From: Chrysomallon squamiferum
Taxonomy: Eukaryota; Mollusca; Gastropoda; Neomphalida; Peltospiridae
Length of the DNA: 52,500 bases
Direction of reading: 5' to 3'
Assembly (NCBI GenBank): GCA_012295275.1
Contig: CM022670.1
Coordinates: forward strand, 40,214,751-40,267,250
Shown here: positions 34,726-45,433 of the stretch, one piece after another
How positions within the stretch are numbered: the first letter of the stretch is position 1
How the letters are laid out: every line of letters begins with the position of its first letter
Translations under genes and position numbers: made by a program
The notes under the pieces: model-generated
The model's input: only the letters and a program-made list of their open reading frames with translations
What the model was told of the DNA's origin: nothing
Database searches by the model: none

Positions 34726-34859
34726 GAATTAAACGCAACCCAATATTCCCCCCCCCAAAAAAAATAATTAATTAAAAGTAATACATTATTGTCAAATTAT
34801 ATGAAAATACGGAGGGACGGATAAAATATTTTACAAATGAGAGAGAAAACAATTACATT

Positions 34860-34916
34860 GTGTGTGCGTGCGTGCGTGCGTGCGTGCGCGTGCGTGTGTG
34901 TGTGTGTGTGTGTGTT
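34860..34916. repeat. (GT)n/(GC)n microsatellite
   Basis: GTGC tetramers passing into a GT run. Confidence 0.92.
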
Positions 34917-35151
34917 ACTGAGGCAGACTGCCTCCAGGTTAATATAGGGTGTATTAATTACGTACATCGAGACATATTCTCGGTGAACTCCCATCGAATT
35001 TCCCGTGTGAATAATTTTTATTTTTTTTTTTTTTTTTTATTCACGTCTTACTTAACCAAGCCAGGAAATCAGCTGCATAGTGGGATACATTACGTATGTC
35101 AGGCAGGTCACGAGATAAATATCTTCTTTCATTCACGATCTTTACAGGATA

Positions 35152-35260
35152 TGACGTCAAAAGCGTCAATGTTTTTGTCATAATGTCAACAAAAGAAATA
35201 TACTAGTGACAAAAGGTGTTATCGACTGTGCGGTCTAAAAATAGACTGGGTATATAAATA
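35152..35260 (+). promoter_or_regulatory. Promoter-like module: CRE, MEF2-like, TATA
   Basis: TGACGTCA at 35152-35159, CTAAAAATAG at 35235-35244 and TATATAAATA at 35251-35260. The first ATG downstream (35,300) opens only a 12-codon frame. No gene could be attached to it. Confidence 0.3.
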
Positions 35261-36349
35261 TGTTGATTTTGCGCTGCCCGAGTTAGTAATAGGACGACCA
35301 TGAAGAAAAGATGTCATTCCGTTGAGATACCTGTCTAACTGTAAACATTAACACAGTTAATACATACGTACATATACATACATATACACACGTACGTACA
35401 CCAACACACACAAGCACAAATACCTGTGAGCAAACTGGTTGAACATATAAAACCAAACAAATGAAGTTAAAAGCAGAATTAAAGCTCTATACTAAAAGTC
35501 AGACGCCAGCCGTATAAGTTTTAAAGTTCGTGTTTCCAGCGGTGAAAAGAATATTAATGATAAGAAGATTAATATAAGTAAAAGAATATATAAATTTATG
35601 ACCAGATTTAAATATGCATGTGGGTAAAGTTTAAAAATGATTAGATTTTTAAAGGCTTAAGTAAAGTTTGACCTGTATTCAAAATGTTTATAAGATTAAA
35701 TTAAATCATTCATCATTCGATATCTCATTAATTATTATATCATCATCGCTTTTTAATTTGGAATACCGATATACGCTGGATATTAGGGATCAGGACTTGT
35801 GATTAAAAGATCTCGCGGGTTAACAAAAAAAAAAAATAAAAAAATCCCTATTTTGTATAATCCTACTTTACAGGAGGTTTCCATATGCAAAAATCGTTTA
35901 ATTCGTTGTGAAGGTTAATATAAATATCAAGCAGTTTTTACTATACATTATGTGGGTTAAAGGATAGACGTTTTAATTAGCTGACATCTGTGTCACACTC
36001 TAGAATTCAGGTTTATGCTTCAAAAACTATATTACAGTTTGTGTCAAATTCAGTGTATCATTGTATTATACGCTGTACGTAATTAAGTGACTTTCTTGTA
36101 GTCTAGTGTTTAGCCACGTGGAAGGGGCACTGTCACTATGGTGCTTAAATTTGTTGGCACGAAAATCGGTAAAATGGGTTTTAAGTTGCAATGCGATTAT
36201 CTGCTTTGTTATGATTTATTTATTTATTTATTTATTTATTTAGGTGTGTTTGTTGTTAATGTTAATGTTGTTGTTTTGGTAGTCTGTCTGTCAGTTTATT
36301 TATTTATTTTATTGTTTAAATATTAAAGTAATTTTAATGATAATAATAA

Positions 36350-36374
36350 TAACAACAACAACAACAACAACAAC

Positions 36375-36404
<30 letters not shown>
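36350..36404. repeat. Compound (AAC)n(AAT)n microsatellite
   Basis: AAC triplets then AAT triplets. Confidence 0.92.
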
Positions 36405-36405
<1 letters not shown>

Positions 36406-36447
36406 CATTTACTTTATTTATTATCATGAATGATTTTGAAAATTAAT

Positions 36448-36555
<108 letters not shown>

Positions 36556-36992
36556 ATATATAATTATATTAACACTCAAGATTAAATGATTACAATGTCT
36601 TCTTTCCCTCGTCTTTTTTCTTTTGCATTAAACCAGAGTACAAAACCGTTGAATTATTATCAAATCAAATAATCTACATTACCTTTATATATTATTACAA
36701 AATCAAATCTATTTGCCGCTGTATAAAAAAAAAAATTCAGCAAATATACTTTATTTACATTATTTTTGACAGGTCGTAGTTTAATGATGATAATATTTGA
36801 TGAAATATGACAACAGGTAACAAAGCGGTCAATGTAATCAAGAGAGTTTTATGGGTCACGTATCAACGTCCACCATAAGCATTTGCACGTGTCTGCAGGT
36901 AAAATAACGGTTAGTGGGCACAGGTAAATAAGTTACACCTGTAATGATGTTTACCTGTATTTCTCCATCTTGTGACGCTCTGGAATTTAAGT

Positions 36993-37024
<32 letters not shown>

Positions 37025-37779
37025 GAAGTCTTCACTCTTTTTGAACAATTAGTTTAATTTTAGCCTCTTTTTGGCGTGGTTTATTTTACATTCTTACGTA
37101 AGTGGCATATTTATTGAAACACCTTTCAAAAAAAAAAAAAAAAAAAAAATTAAAATTAAAGATAAAAAAAAAAATGCAAGTAATACTTTTAAAGTGTAAT
37201 TATAAAACAGATGACTCAGCTTTTAAAATTTTAATACCAATTTTATATCTGTTTCTAATATATACACGACTGAAACAAAATTCATCATATATACATATTC
37301 ATACAGGTATTAACGTATTTGTGTATTTACGACGGGAATGCACTTTTAACTCAATGCTAGACAACTGTGAGTCATCAAAGATCATTGCTCATCGATGCTT
37401 CTACAGAGCTGTCCGTTTTATACCTAGACACCCCCCCACCCTTACCGTTGATGGATTCTAAGAGAATTTACAAATTATTGATCGCTAATTGATGGCTAAC
37501 CCCGGGAGTGACAACAGCGGGTTGCATCTTTTTCGTTTCCACATTTATACCGAAAGTATGTGTTTCTCGTCTAAGAATTAGTCATTTCTGAATGCATGCA
37601 TGCGAATTAAATCAAATATTTATTGTCGTTTTGCCTTACGTAAGCGTGCATATATAATATACAGCCCTGTGTGTTTAGGGATGAATATTCAATGTCTTGC
37701 GTACGATCTGATTAGACTCTGCACTTAGTCGGTGCACTGGCACTGAAGGATAAAGTCCAATCATGATCTTACAAACGTC

Positions 37780-37806
37780 AGGGGTGTGTGGGGGGCTGGG
37801 GGGGTT
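37780..37806 (+). other. G-run cluster with G-quadruplex potential
   Basis: Runs of G4, G6 and G7 separated by TGTGT and CT give at least four GGG tracts within 27 nt. This is very G-rich for the region. Confidence 0.55.
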
Positions 37807-39148
37807 GCTTGATATAATAAACCAGAAATTTCATTTTTTTTTTTTTTTTTCTCTGTTCCACATGAACTGTTGTTACTACGTCTATTCATCTGCACGCTTT
37901 TATTACCATCGCTTCGATTTATCAAATGAATTCATTCTTTCTTTCTTTTATTATCTTTTTTTTTTTTTAGGGGCTTTATATATATATATACATGCACACC
38001 ATACATATCTGCAAACCTATGCAAACGTACGCACAAGATGATAAATATTTGCTTAAATCACCTGCATAAATACAAATATTAACAGACTGGTTTCTGGGAG
38101 GTTTTCATTTTCTTTTCTTTTTTTTTCTTTTTTCTTTTTTTTGTAAATAATTTATTTACCAACACAGTTTTACTAATATTTGTTCTAAATGGTTTTAGTT
38201 AAGCTGAAGTAGGTCAAAATATGACGCATTCTTGTTGCTATGTTAACCAGATCTGCGCATTGCGTTGCCTTTATTTTTCATACATTTGGTAAAAAAAAAA
38301 AAAAAAAAAAAAATATCTACGCAGTATTTTTAAAATAACCAGTCTAATGCAACGACCAATTTGACAGCAACGCAACACACAATGCAATTATTACTAAAAC
38401 ATGTTGAACAAAACAGGTGTATGTGACACGTATGTGAAATATTACGAAATATGTTTATGACAACAGATTAGAAAATATTTGTGTGTCTTCCTCACAAAAT
38501 GTGTCGATCATGATATTTTTGAATTTAATGAACGTTTGAAAAATACAATATCAATGTAATTATTAGCAGATGTTTTCTATAGCTAACAGTTTGTACACTA
38601 CTTTAGTTTTTCTTACCGATTTTGTCGGTCACGTTTGTTTTTATTTGTGCGTGCGTGAATTTAAAAGCCTGATACCTACGCTTGTCAAATTCGTTTATAT
38701 AAAACTAAATATATACTTTTGTGTTTCTTTGTATACTAATAAATGCACTTGCAGAACCCTAAACAAGCGCACATTACCCGCAATACAGAAGTATGTCACC
38801 TAATTACCTACATCTCGAAATCTTTGTTTTCGAAAAATTCAAAACTGCAACACGAACATCGATTTTTTTTTTCCCTCACTACTGGTTCCGAAAGAGCAGT
38901 AACGGTTAGCACATAGTACGAAATTCACTGCGCCGTTTGAACAACGTATACAAAGAAAAAAGGACCTCGACATCTTTGAAACAAATCGGTAAGCCAGTGT
39001 CTTTTGGCATTTACCCAAATAGGCTGTTGTTCGGTAAAGTCCGGAGAATTTCCGATCTTCGACACCGCGCTACCTACATAGTTTATCTAACAAGTGCGGC
39101 AGCTGAAAACAGGATTTCAAGCCGTATTTGTGTTCAAGACTGTTTGTA

Positions 39149-39347
39149 TTGATTTTTATTGATTATATAAAGTATTACTCTTTGTAATAGACGTTGTTGA
39201 TGTTTTTTATTTATTATATTAAATGTTACTCTTCGTAATAGATGTTGTTGTTGTTTTTTATTGATTATATTAAGGATTACTCTTTGTAATAGATGTTGTT
39301 GTTGTTTTTTATTGATTATATTAAGGATTACTCTTTGTAACAGATTC
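39149..39347. repeat. 51-bp tandem repeat, 4 copies
   Basis: CTCTT(T/C)GTAA(T/C)AG occurs at 39178, 39229, 39280 and 39331, an exact 51-bp period. Copies 3 and 4 are nearly identical and copies 1 and 2 are more diverged. Confidence 0.92.
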
Positions 39348-39416
39348 CGTTGTTGTTTTTTTCTGATATTATTGATGTTTATGTAGTCCTTGTTGCTCTT
39401 CTTCTTCTGTTAATTA

Positions 39417-39420
39417 TTGA

Positions 39421-39461
<41 letters not shown>

Positions 39462-39480
39462 GTTGCTGCTGTTGTTGTTA
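39417..39480. repeat. (GTT)n microsatellite
   Basis: About 13 GTT units, with GCT interruptions at the end. Confidence 0.9.
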
Positions 39481-39590
39481 TACTTAAGGCTGGTGCCGTA
39501 AATAAATTAAAAACCCCCAAAAGAAACAAAAACAAATAAACAAATAAGGAAGGAAAGGAAAGAGTAGTTTGTGGATGGATCGATGTATAT

Positions 39591-39725
39591 ATGAATGTAT
39601 GTATGTATGTACGTGTGTATGTATGTATGTATGTATGTGTATTTCTAGGTGTGTATATACGAGTCTGTGTTCATGTATATCTGGGTATGTTTGTGTGGAT
39701 GTATGTGCATGTGTGCATGTATGCG
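39591..39725. repeat. (GTAT)n tract, decaying rightward
   Basis: GTAT tetramers, then GTGTAT-like variants. Confidence 0.8.
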
Positions 39726-39902
39726 ATTGTGAAAACTAGCGTCTCGAAAGTAAATATTAAAATGTTTTTGTATATCTTTGCACTGAACAGAAAACCAGAA
39801 GCAATTACACAGTTAGGTGTATTTGTGTGAAGGTAACCGGACACCTAGATGTCCTCGAACGAAGATATTTCCAACATTTCGCAGTTAAAGTTTGTGTTTG
39901 TT

Positions 39903-39961
39903 GTTGAAACTGTGTTATTGAAACTGTGTTATTGAAACTGTGTTCGTGAAACTGTGTTCGA
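39903..39961. repeat. 14-bp tandem repeat, 4 copies
   Basis: GAAACTGTGTT starts at 39906, 39920, 39934 and 39948, an exact 14-bp period. Confidence 0.9.
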
Positions 39962-40269
39962 TAGCGTAAGTCATTTGTCTCCTGACGTTGGTTTCTCTCG
40001 GTTTCCATAGATACAAACCAAAACTCAAAATGGCCGAGATAAACAGGATCACGGATGGATATGTATTTCTTGTAGATTAAAAATAGGAAGGACAGAACAA
40101 AATTTCGTTAAGTTAAATACGCAGTAAATAGTGGATTGTAAACGAAAATTACGATAAACATCATCGTCATCTTGAGCATTATGAAAAGCTCAGACGTGAA
40201 AAGGTTTGAGATGGGAGGACAGATTAACTTTGAAAAGATTTGATCCCCTTTCAACGGAAGATTTGTCGA

Positions 40270-40520
40270 AAATTATATTAAATTGAATTATATCAGCTAT
40301 ATCTTATATTCCCTATTTACACCTATTTAAACCAGTTTTATGCTACTCTATAGCATTAGTGGTATTTTCTATTTAAAATGAATTATATCAGCTCTATCGT
40401 TTTGTATAACATTGATAATATATACCCTTTTTAAACTGAATTATATTACCTCTGTAATACTGTATATTTTTAGCAACATGTCCAGTTTGAAATGATTATG
40501 TCCGTTCTATATATTACTTT
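40270..40520. repeat. Decayed tandem repeat, unit about 55 bp
   Basis: (T/A)GAATTATATCAGCTCTAT-like cores recur near 40,284, 40,380, 40,437 and 40,490, with a weaker relative near 40,325. Each is preceded by TTTAAA(A/C). Confidence 0.6.
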
Positions 40521-40975
40521 AACAGTTTGTGGAAATTGAATTTCATAGCAATAAACTCTTACTTGTATTTTTGTAATAGATTTCAGACGACTGAGTAACC
40601 AAAATGCCCCACAGACAGCAAAATCCCACAGGCACCGGAATAGAAGTAGTTTCAAATATAATAAAATAAGAAACTGTAACAAGACCAAAGAGACAGTAAT
40701 AACATTTCTTTGAGAAAAAAAAAAAAAATCACAAACATTAATATACAATGTTCAGTTTTATTAATATAAATAAATGTTATATGATCTTAATTAGTAAATA
40801 CTGTGCTATATTTAGTAAAATAAAATAATTTGAAGTTTAAAGATAATATTTATCTAAAGTTACATACATTTTAAAGCCAGTTCATTACAATATCTTGGCC
40901 ATAATTACATAATAAAATACTTGTTTCGATTATGAATATGACCAATAGTGTTTTTCAGAAAGTGTTTCCCTCTCT

Positions 40976-41024
40976 GTGTGTGTGTGTGTGTGTGTGTGTG
41001 CGTGCGTGCGTGTGCGTGTGCGAA
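40976..41024. repeat. (GT)n/(GCGT)n microsatellite
   Basis: A GT run followed by GCGT units. Confidence 0.9.
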
Positions 41025-41663
41025 TGCTTTGTGAAATGTAATATGAAAAAAAAAAAATTAGTTTCGGAAGCGTCCAAGCAGAGGACAAATTTGCACAATA
41101 GACAGCGAACTCGTGACAAAGGTTTTTAGCTGAATAGACGTCACTGACACTGTGTTACCCTTCAACCATCGAAACAAACGACAAACGGATCAATTGGCAA
41201 TTATTTAAATAGCCAAACGAAAACACCCAATCCGGGCCGCGATTACAGGCGGCAGGTGCGAGGCGGCACGCGCCACCTTAGCAACGGCCCCCGGGGAAAT
41301 GCAGTCCCTGGTAACAGTTTTCAGAGAAATAAAATAACACCTTGCCAATGTGACAAAGAGAACAGTAAAAGTTTAAATAAGAGTTTTTCTTTTGTCCCAA
41401 TAAAACGTTTTATTCCCAAATGTGTTTTTTGGGGTGTTTTTTGTTGTTGTTGTTGTTGTTTTTTTTTTAATTTCCTTCTTCTATATTAATTTTTTATTAT
41501 TTGTTTGCAAATAAATGTTAAAAATTGTTGCAGCAAGTAGATGCCTTTATAACGCACCTGTGTTTGTGTGTGTTTTAATTTTCTTGTTTAATTTTCCTTT
41601 TTGTTTTCTTTTTCTTTAAAGTAAACATATTTTTGGCTTTGGTCTGAGTTATTTTATTGAAAT

Positions 41664-41667
<4 letters not shown>

Positions 41668-41744
<77 letters not shown>

Positions 41745-41763
41745 CTCTCTCTCTCTCTCTCTC
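41668..41763. repeat. (CT)n microsatellite, about 95 nt
   Basis: A CT run with a single CCCC interruption near 41,742. Confidence 0.95.
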
Positions 41764-42530
41764 AACATTTCCATCTTCCATACATTAATCAAAAATCATT
41801 TTGCATTAATCTGAATATCAAAATTTAAATTATTACACAAAAGCTCGCAAATCACACAGGATGAAACATGATTTGAATAAAATATGATAAATTATGTTAA
41901 ACAGATGCTTATTTAATCTTCATCTCAGCTACCGATGGAAAATAAATTATTCACACGACCTCGCAAGTTGTTGCAAATTTTAAAATAAGTGGATGTGATG
42001 CTGAATCATATGCATATTGTTATAAACGGTTTTCTTATATATAAATAGCGTGGGAATTTACCACAAAAAGTGTCATTAGACAACACCTCACTCCAGATAC
42101 AAAAACAACAACAACAACAACAACAACAACAAAACAGGCAGTAACACTAAGGCTAATACGTCATTCTCATTTAAAGAGAATATTACATAATTACACAGAT
42201 TAATTAACAGATGCTTTATTAATTTTGAATGTCTGCAACCTGGTGACTTGTTAACATTACAAAGTACAAAACACAGACGAAAAAAAAAAAAAAAACCCAT
42301 AAAACTTGTGTTGTGACATTTGTTTCACCCTTTTTCATTATAATCTTATTGATTGTCCATTAAAATTAGTCAACAAAACAGGGGAGTAACACTGTCTGGA
42401 ACGGGAAATAAGATGAAAAATGCAAGGAGTAAAACTGTTTTTTGCGAACGAGCGTGTCCGAAATAAGCTCTCAATCTCTGACCAGTTCAAGTAATTTTTG
42501 AGATTCATTTTAGCTTCTGCTGACGTCACA

Positions 42531-42538
42531 CTGCTGCA
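42531..42538. promoter_or_regulatory. Perfect CRE palindrome
   Basis: TGACGTCA within a higher-complexity island of about 370 nt (42.41-42.78 kb). Motif match only. Confidence 0.3.
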
Positions 42539-42944
42539 GAAAAGTCGCGGGATTGCAGCTTGATCCTTGATTCAGTGACGAAAGCAATGTCTGCACCCCT
42601 GCTTGGCTACCTGACTGAAAGATCAGCCTTCGTTTGGTCACCAAGTCAGACGATGAACTGGATTTTATGTTACACAGCTGTGGAGGGTCATCTGTCAAAC
42701 AAACTTTGACAAGTAATTAGTGTAGCATTTGTCCTTTTGCCTTCACACTGTCTGAAACGATTACTGGCATTTTGCCAGCTCTTCGGTTTTTTTTTTTTTT
42801 TTTTTTTCACGTACCACCTCAAAACAGGAAAAGAAAAATATTATAAAGCTGGAAAAGATAATAAAGACGGGAAAGCGAAACTTAGGAATAAGGAAGATTA
42901 AGAGAAAGAAACCGTGGCGGAAAAAAACCAATAAAAAGATCGGG

Positions 42945-42969
42945 ATTTTTTTTTTTTTTTTTTTTTTTT
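42945..42969. repeat. Poly-T tract
   Basis: A T homopolymer of about 24 nt; another lies at 42,788-42,807 and a longer one at 43,263-43,290. Confidence 0.9.
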
Positions 42970-43259
42970 GAAGTTTGAGAAAGAGCAAATACAAAAGAAA
43001 ATGAAATTGTGATAGTGTTGTAAGAACGAAAAGGAAAAAAAGGAACTGAGAAAGATACAGCAGAAAGAAATGAGAGACAGAGAGATATAGATAGATAGAT
43101 AGCCAGACAGACAGAGCAAAACAATGAAATGAACAATGAGTTCAGTAAATTAAAAAAAATTAAAATAAAAAATAAACAAAAGCACAACTGAGTTATTGTT
43201 TTTCTTTTCTTTAATTATTAAACAAAACATGCAGTCATGCCTAGCTCTTAACATTGCTT

Positions 43260-43292
<33 letters not shown>

Positions 43293-43590
43293 CGAAAGTT
43301 TTACACTCGGTAACAAAAACTCTTTGAAAGCTGATAATACTGACAAGAACAAGGAATCAGTGACATATCAACAGGGTGTTTACACGACTAAAATTATAAC
43401 AGTAAGCAATCCCTTTATGCATATTACTCATTTTCGAAATCTAGTCCCAGTTCAAAATTAGTAACGCTAAAATTACATGCTTAAAACCGTGAATCATTTC
43501 TTATATCATCTTTGCGTATTTTTACTCACTCGCTTACGTGTGTGATCAAGACAGAAAGCGATCGTTCGATAGCGGAGGTAGCAAGCACGT

Positions 43591-43648
43591 ATTGGTCGAA
43601 AATCATCACATGATGGGAGCCGTCGGCTAAAAATAGACTCATATAAAA
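43591..43648 (+). promoter_or_regulatory. Promoter-like module: CCAAT, MEF2-like, TATA
   Basis: Inverted CCAAT (ATTGG 43591-43595), CTAAAAATAG at 43627-43636 and TATAAAA at 43642-43648, followed by CCGCGGCCACGCGC. It shares the 13-mer CTAAAAATAGACT with 35,235. Downstream ATGs open only very short frames, so any first exon would be non-coding. Function unknown. Confidence 0.35.
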
Positions 43649-43849
43649 CCGCGGCCACGCGCTGGATGTTTACAACGTGACGGGCTGCTAGGGCGGCAAC
43701 ACCGATCAATAGCGGAGGAATGTAGACTCGTGTGTTGTGTGTTTTGCAACAACAGATGGCGTCGTGACAGCGATGTTTGTGTCAACAACTGCTTTCTAAA
43801 ATCATCAACGTATTAATGTCGATGTCTACATATCTGTATATGAACACAC

Positions 43850-43905
43850 TGATAGATAGATAGATACATACATAGATAGATAGACAGATACATAGATACA
43901 AAAAT
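43850..43905. repeat. GATA/GACA/CATA tetranucleotide tract
   Basis: TAGA, TACA and CAGA tetramers mixed over about 55 nt. Confidence 0.8.
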
Positions 43906-43997
43906 AGATACCTAAACATAAATACATGTGCTAACAAAGACATGATCATGTACAGATATAATTAGCAGATAAACAACACGATTCAAGCCGCTGTTGT

Positions 43998-44005
43998 TGA
44001 CGTCA
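43998..44005. promoter_or_regulatory. Perfect CRE palindrome
   Basis: TGACGTCA; a second lies 187 bp away at 44185. Motif match only. Confidence 0.3.
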
Positions 44006-44184
44006 TCGTTATAGTCAGCATTTTAACATGAAATATACAGGCCTATATGTGTGTACGGAACAAAGCATTTAAAGAAAAATTCAGGTATATAAAACAACAG
44101 AAATGGATGTGAATCACTGACAGGAAAATCAAGACTATCTCGTACAGCAAAAATATATTACCAGTCGTGAGGTTCGTGTCTTTG

Positions 44185-44192
44185 TGACGTCA
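44185..44192. promoter_or_regulatory. Perfect CRE palindrome
   Basis: TGACGTCA in a short GC-richer patch. Motif match only. Confidence 0.3.
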
Positions 44193-44525
44193 TAACTTCA
44201 AAGCGAAGCAACTACCCGCCAAAACACTGCGAACAAACACCTTTTTGTTTGTTTTATCTGTGATGTATTAAAAGTAATTTATATCTTTGTTTAAAATATG
44301 TTGTTGGACAAGTGTGTGTTTGCATCACCATGAACTTGGGTGAGTGGGAGAGTAGGTGTGAGAAGGTGAGCGAGTGGGCGAGTGAGAATGCTGCAGAGTG
44401 GGTTTGTTGTTGTGTCGTTTGATTAATCTTTGAAAGAAAGAAAGAAAGAAAGCAGTTCAGAAAGGCAGAAGAAGAAAAAGGACGAAACGAGAAGTGAAAG
44501 AACTACATTTTTCGCGTGTGCGTTA

Positions 44526-44528
<3 letters not shown>

Positions 44529-44594
<66 letters not shown>
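44529..44594. repeat. (GA)n microsatellite
   Basis: A perfect GA run of about 65 nt, preceded by an (AAAG)n run near 44,431. Confidence 0.95.
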
Positions 44595-44596
<2 letters not shown>

Positions 44597-44859
44597 ATAA
44601 CTGGTGTACATTTCAGACATAATTATGCATGCACGCATACATAAATGTTTCGTGCAGTTTAGAAAATAAAAATTAATTAAAGTTAAAAATGTTAATCACT
44701 TTTACAACTTTGAGAAAAATTGTGCTTGCAGCGAGAACGTGTTTTTTATTTGCAGATTAGGATTAAACAAAGAAAGAGACACTAAGCTAAACCAAGAAGT
44801 CAAAGTTTCTTTCACAGCAGACTTCGTAAAGTGTTCATCAGCATGTTAAATTACTATTA

Positions 44860-44874
44860 TCATTATTATTATTG

Positions 44875-44915
<41 letters not shown>
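44860..44915. repeat. (ATT)n microsatellite
   Basis: ATT triplets with one GTT interruption. Confidence 0.92.
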
Positions 44916-44919
<4 letters not shown>

Positions 44920-45402
44920 TTTCCTTTTGTTTTTCCTTTTATTTTTGTTTTGTTTGTTGGTTCTTACTGAAGGAAGTTTCTTTGTTGTTTTGGGGTCACT
45001 TTTGTTGTTTTGTTCTTTTGATGGTGTAATTGCTCTTATTCGTAATTGTTGTTTGTCACCCAAATTAATATTTTCAAATTCAGAACCTACAACGGTATGA
45101 TCTGATTGAAATGCATCTGCATTCATGTTTGTGTGTAAAATTTACAAACCATTATCCTGATTTCAAATAAACAGCATTAGAAATAATGTTTGATTCAGAA
45201 CATTTCTCAGTAATCTAACGTATTTTTCGCTTAGCAGGTTCCCATAATTATACTGAAGAAGTTGAAAACCCGCTCTAAATTTGTTTGTTACCTGTTACTG
45301 TTCCTTGTTCAACTCGTTCAACAGATTATGCTAACTCTATAAGAATTCTGCTTGGATAAATATTTTTAATTATCCATCATGTAAAATTTCTACACTTAAG
45401 TC

Positions 45403-45433
<31 letters not shown>

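Larger units (their letters stand above)
30001..36350. other. Intergenic block between the two GADD45 genes, first part
   Basis: No coding sequence recognised. Contents: a poly-T run (30,392-30,419), a 41-bp duplication, ACT- and AGT-triplet arrays, CT and GT repeats, and a promoter-like module at 35.15-35.26 kb. Other higher-complexity patches lie at about 32.68-33.10 kb and 33.65-33.90 kb. Confidence 0.6.
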
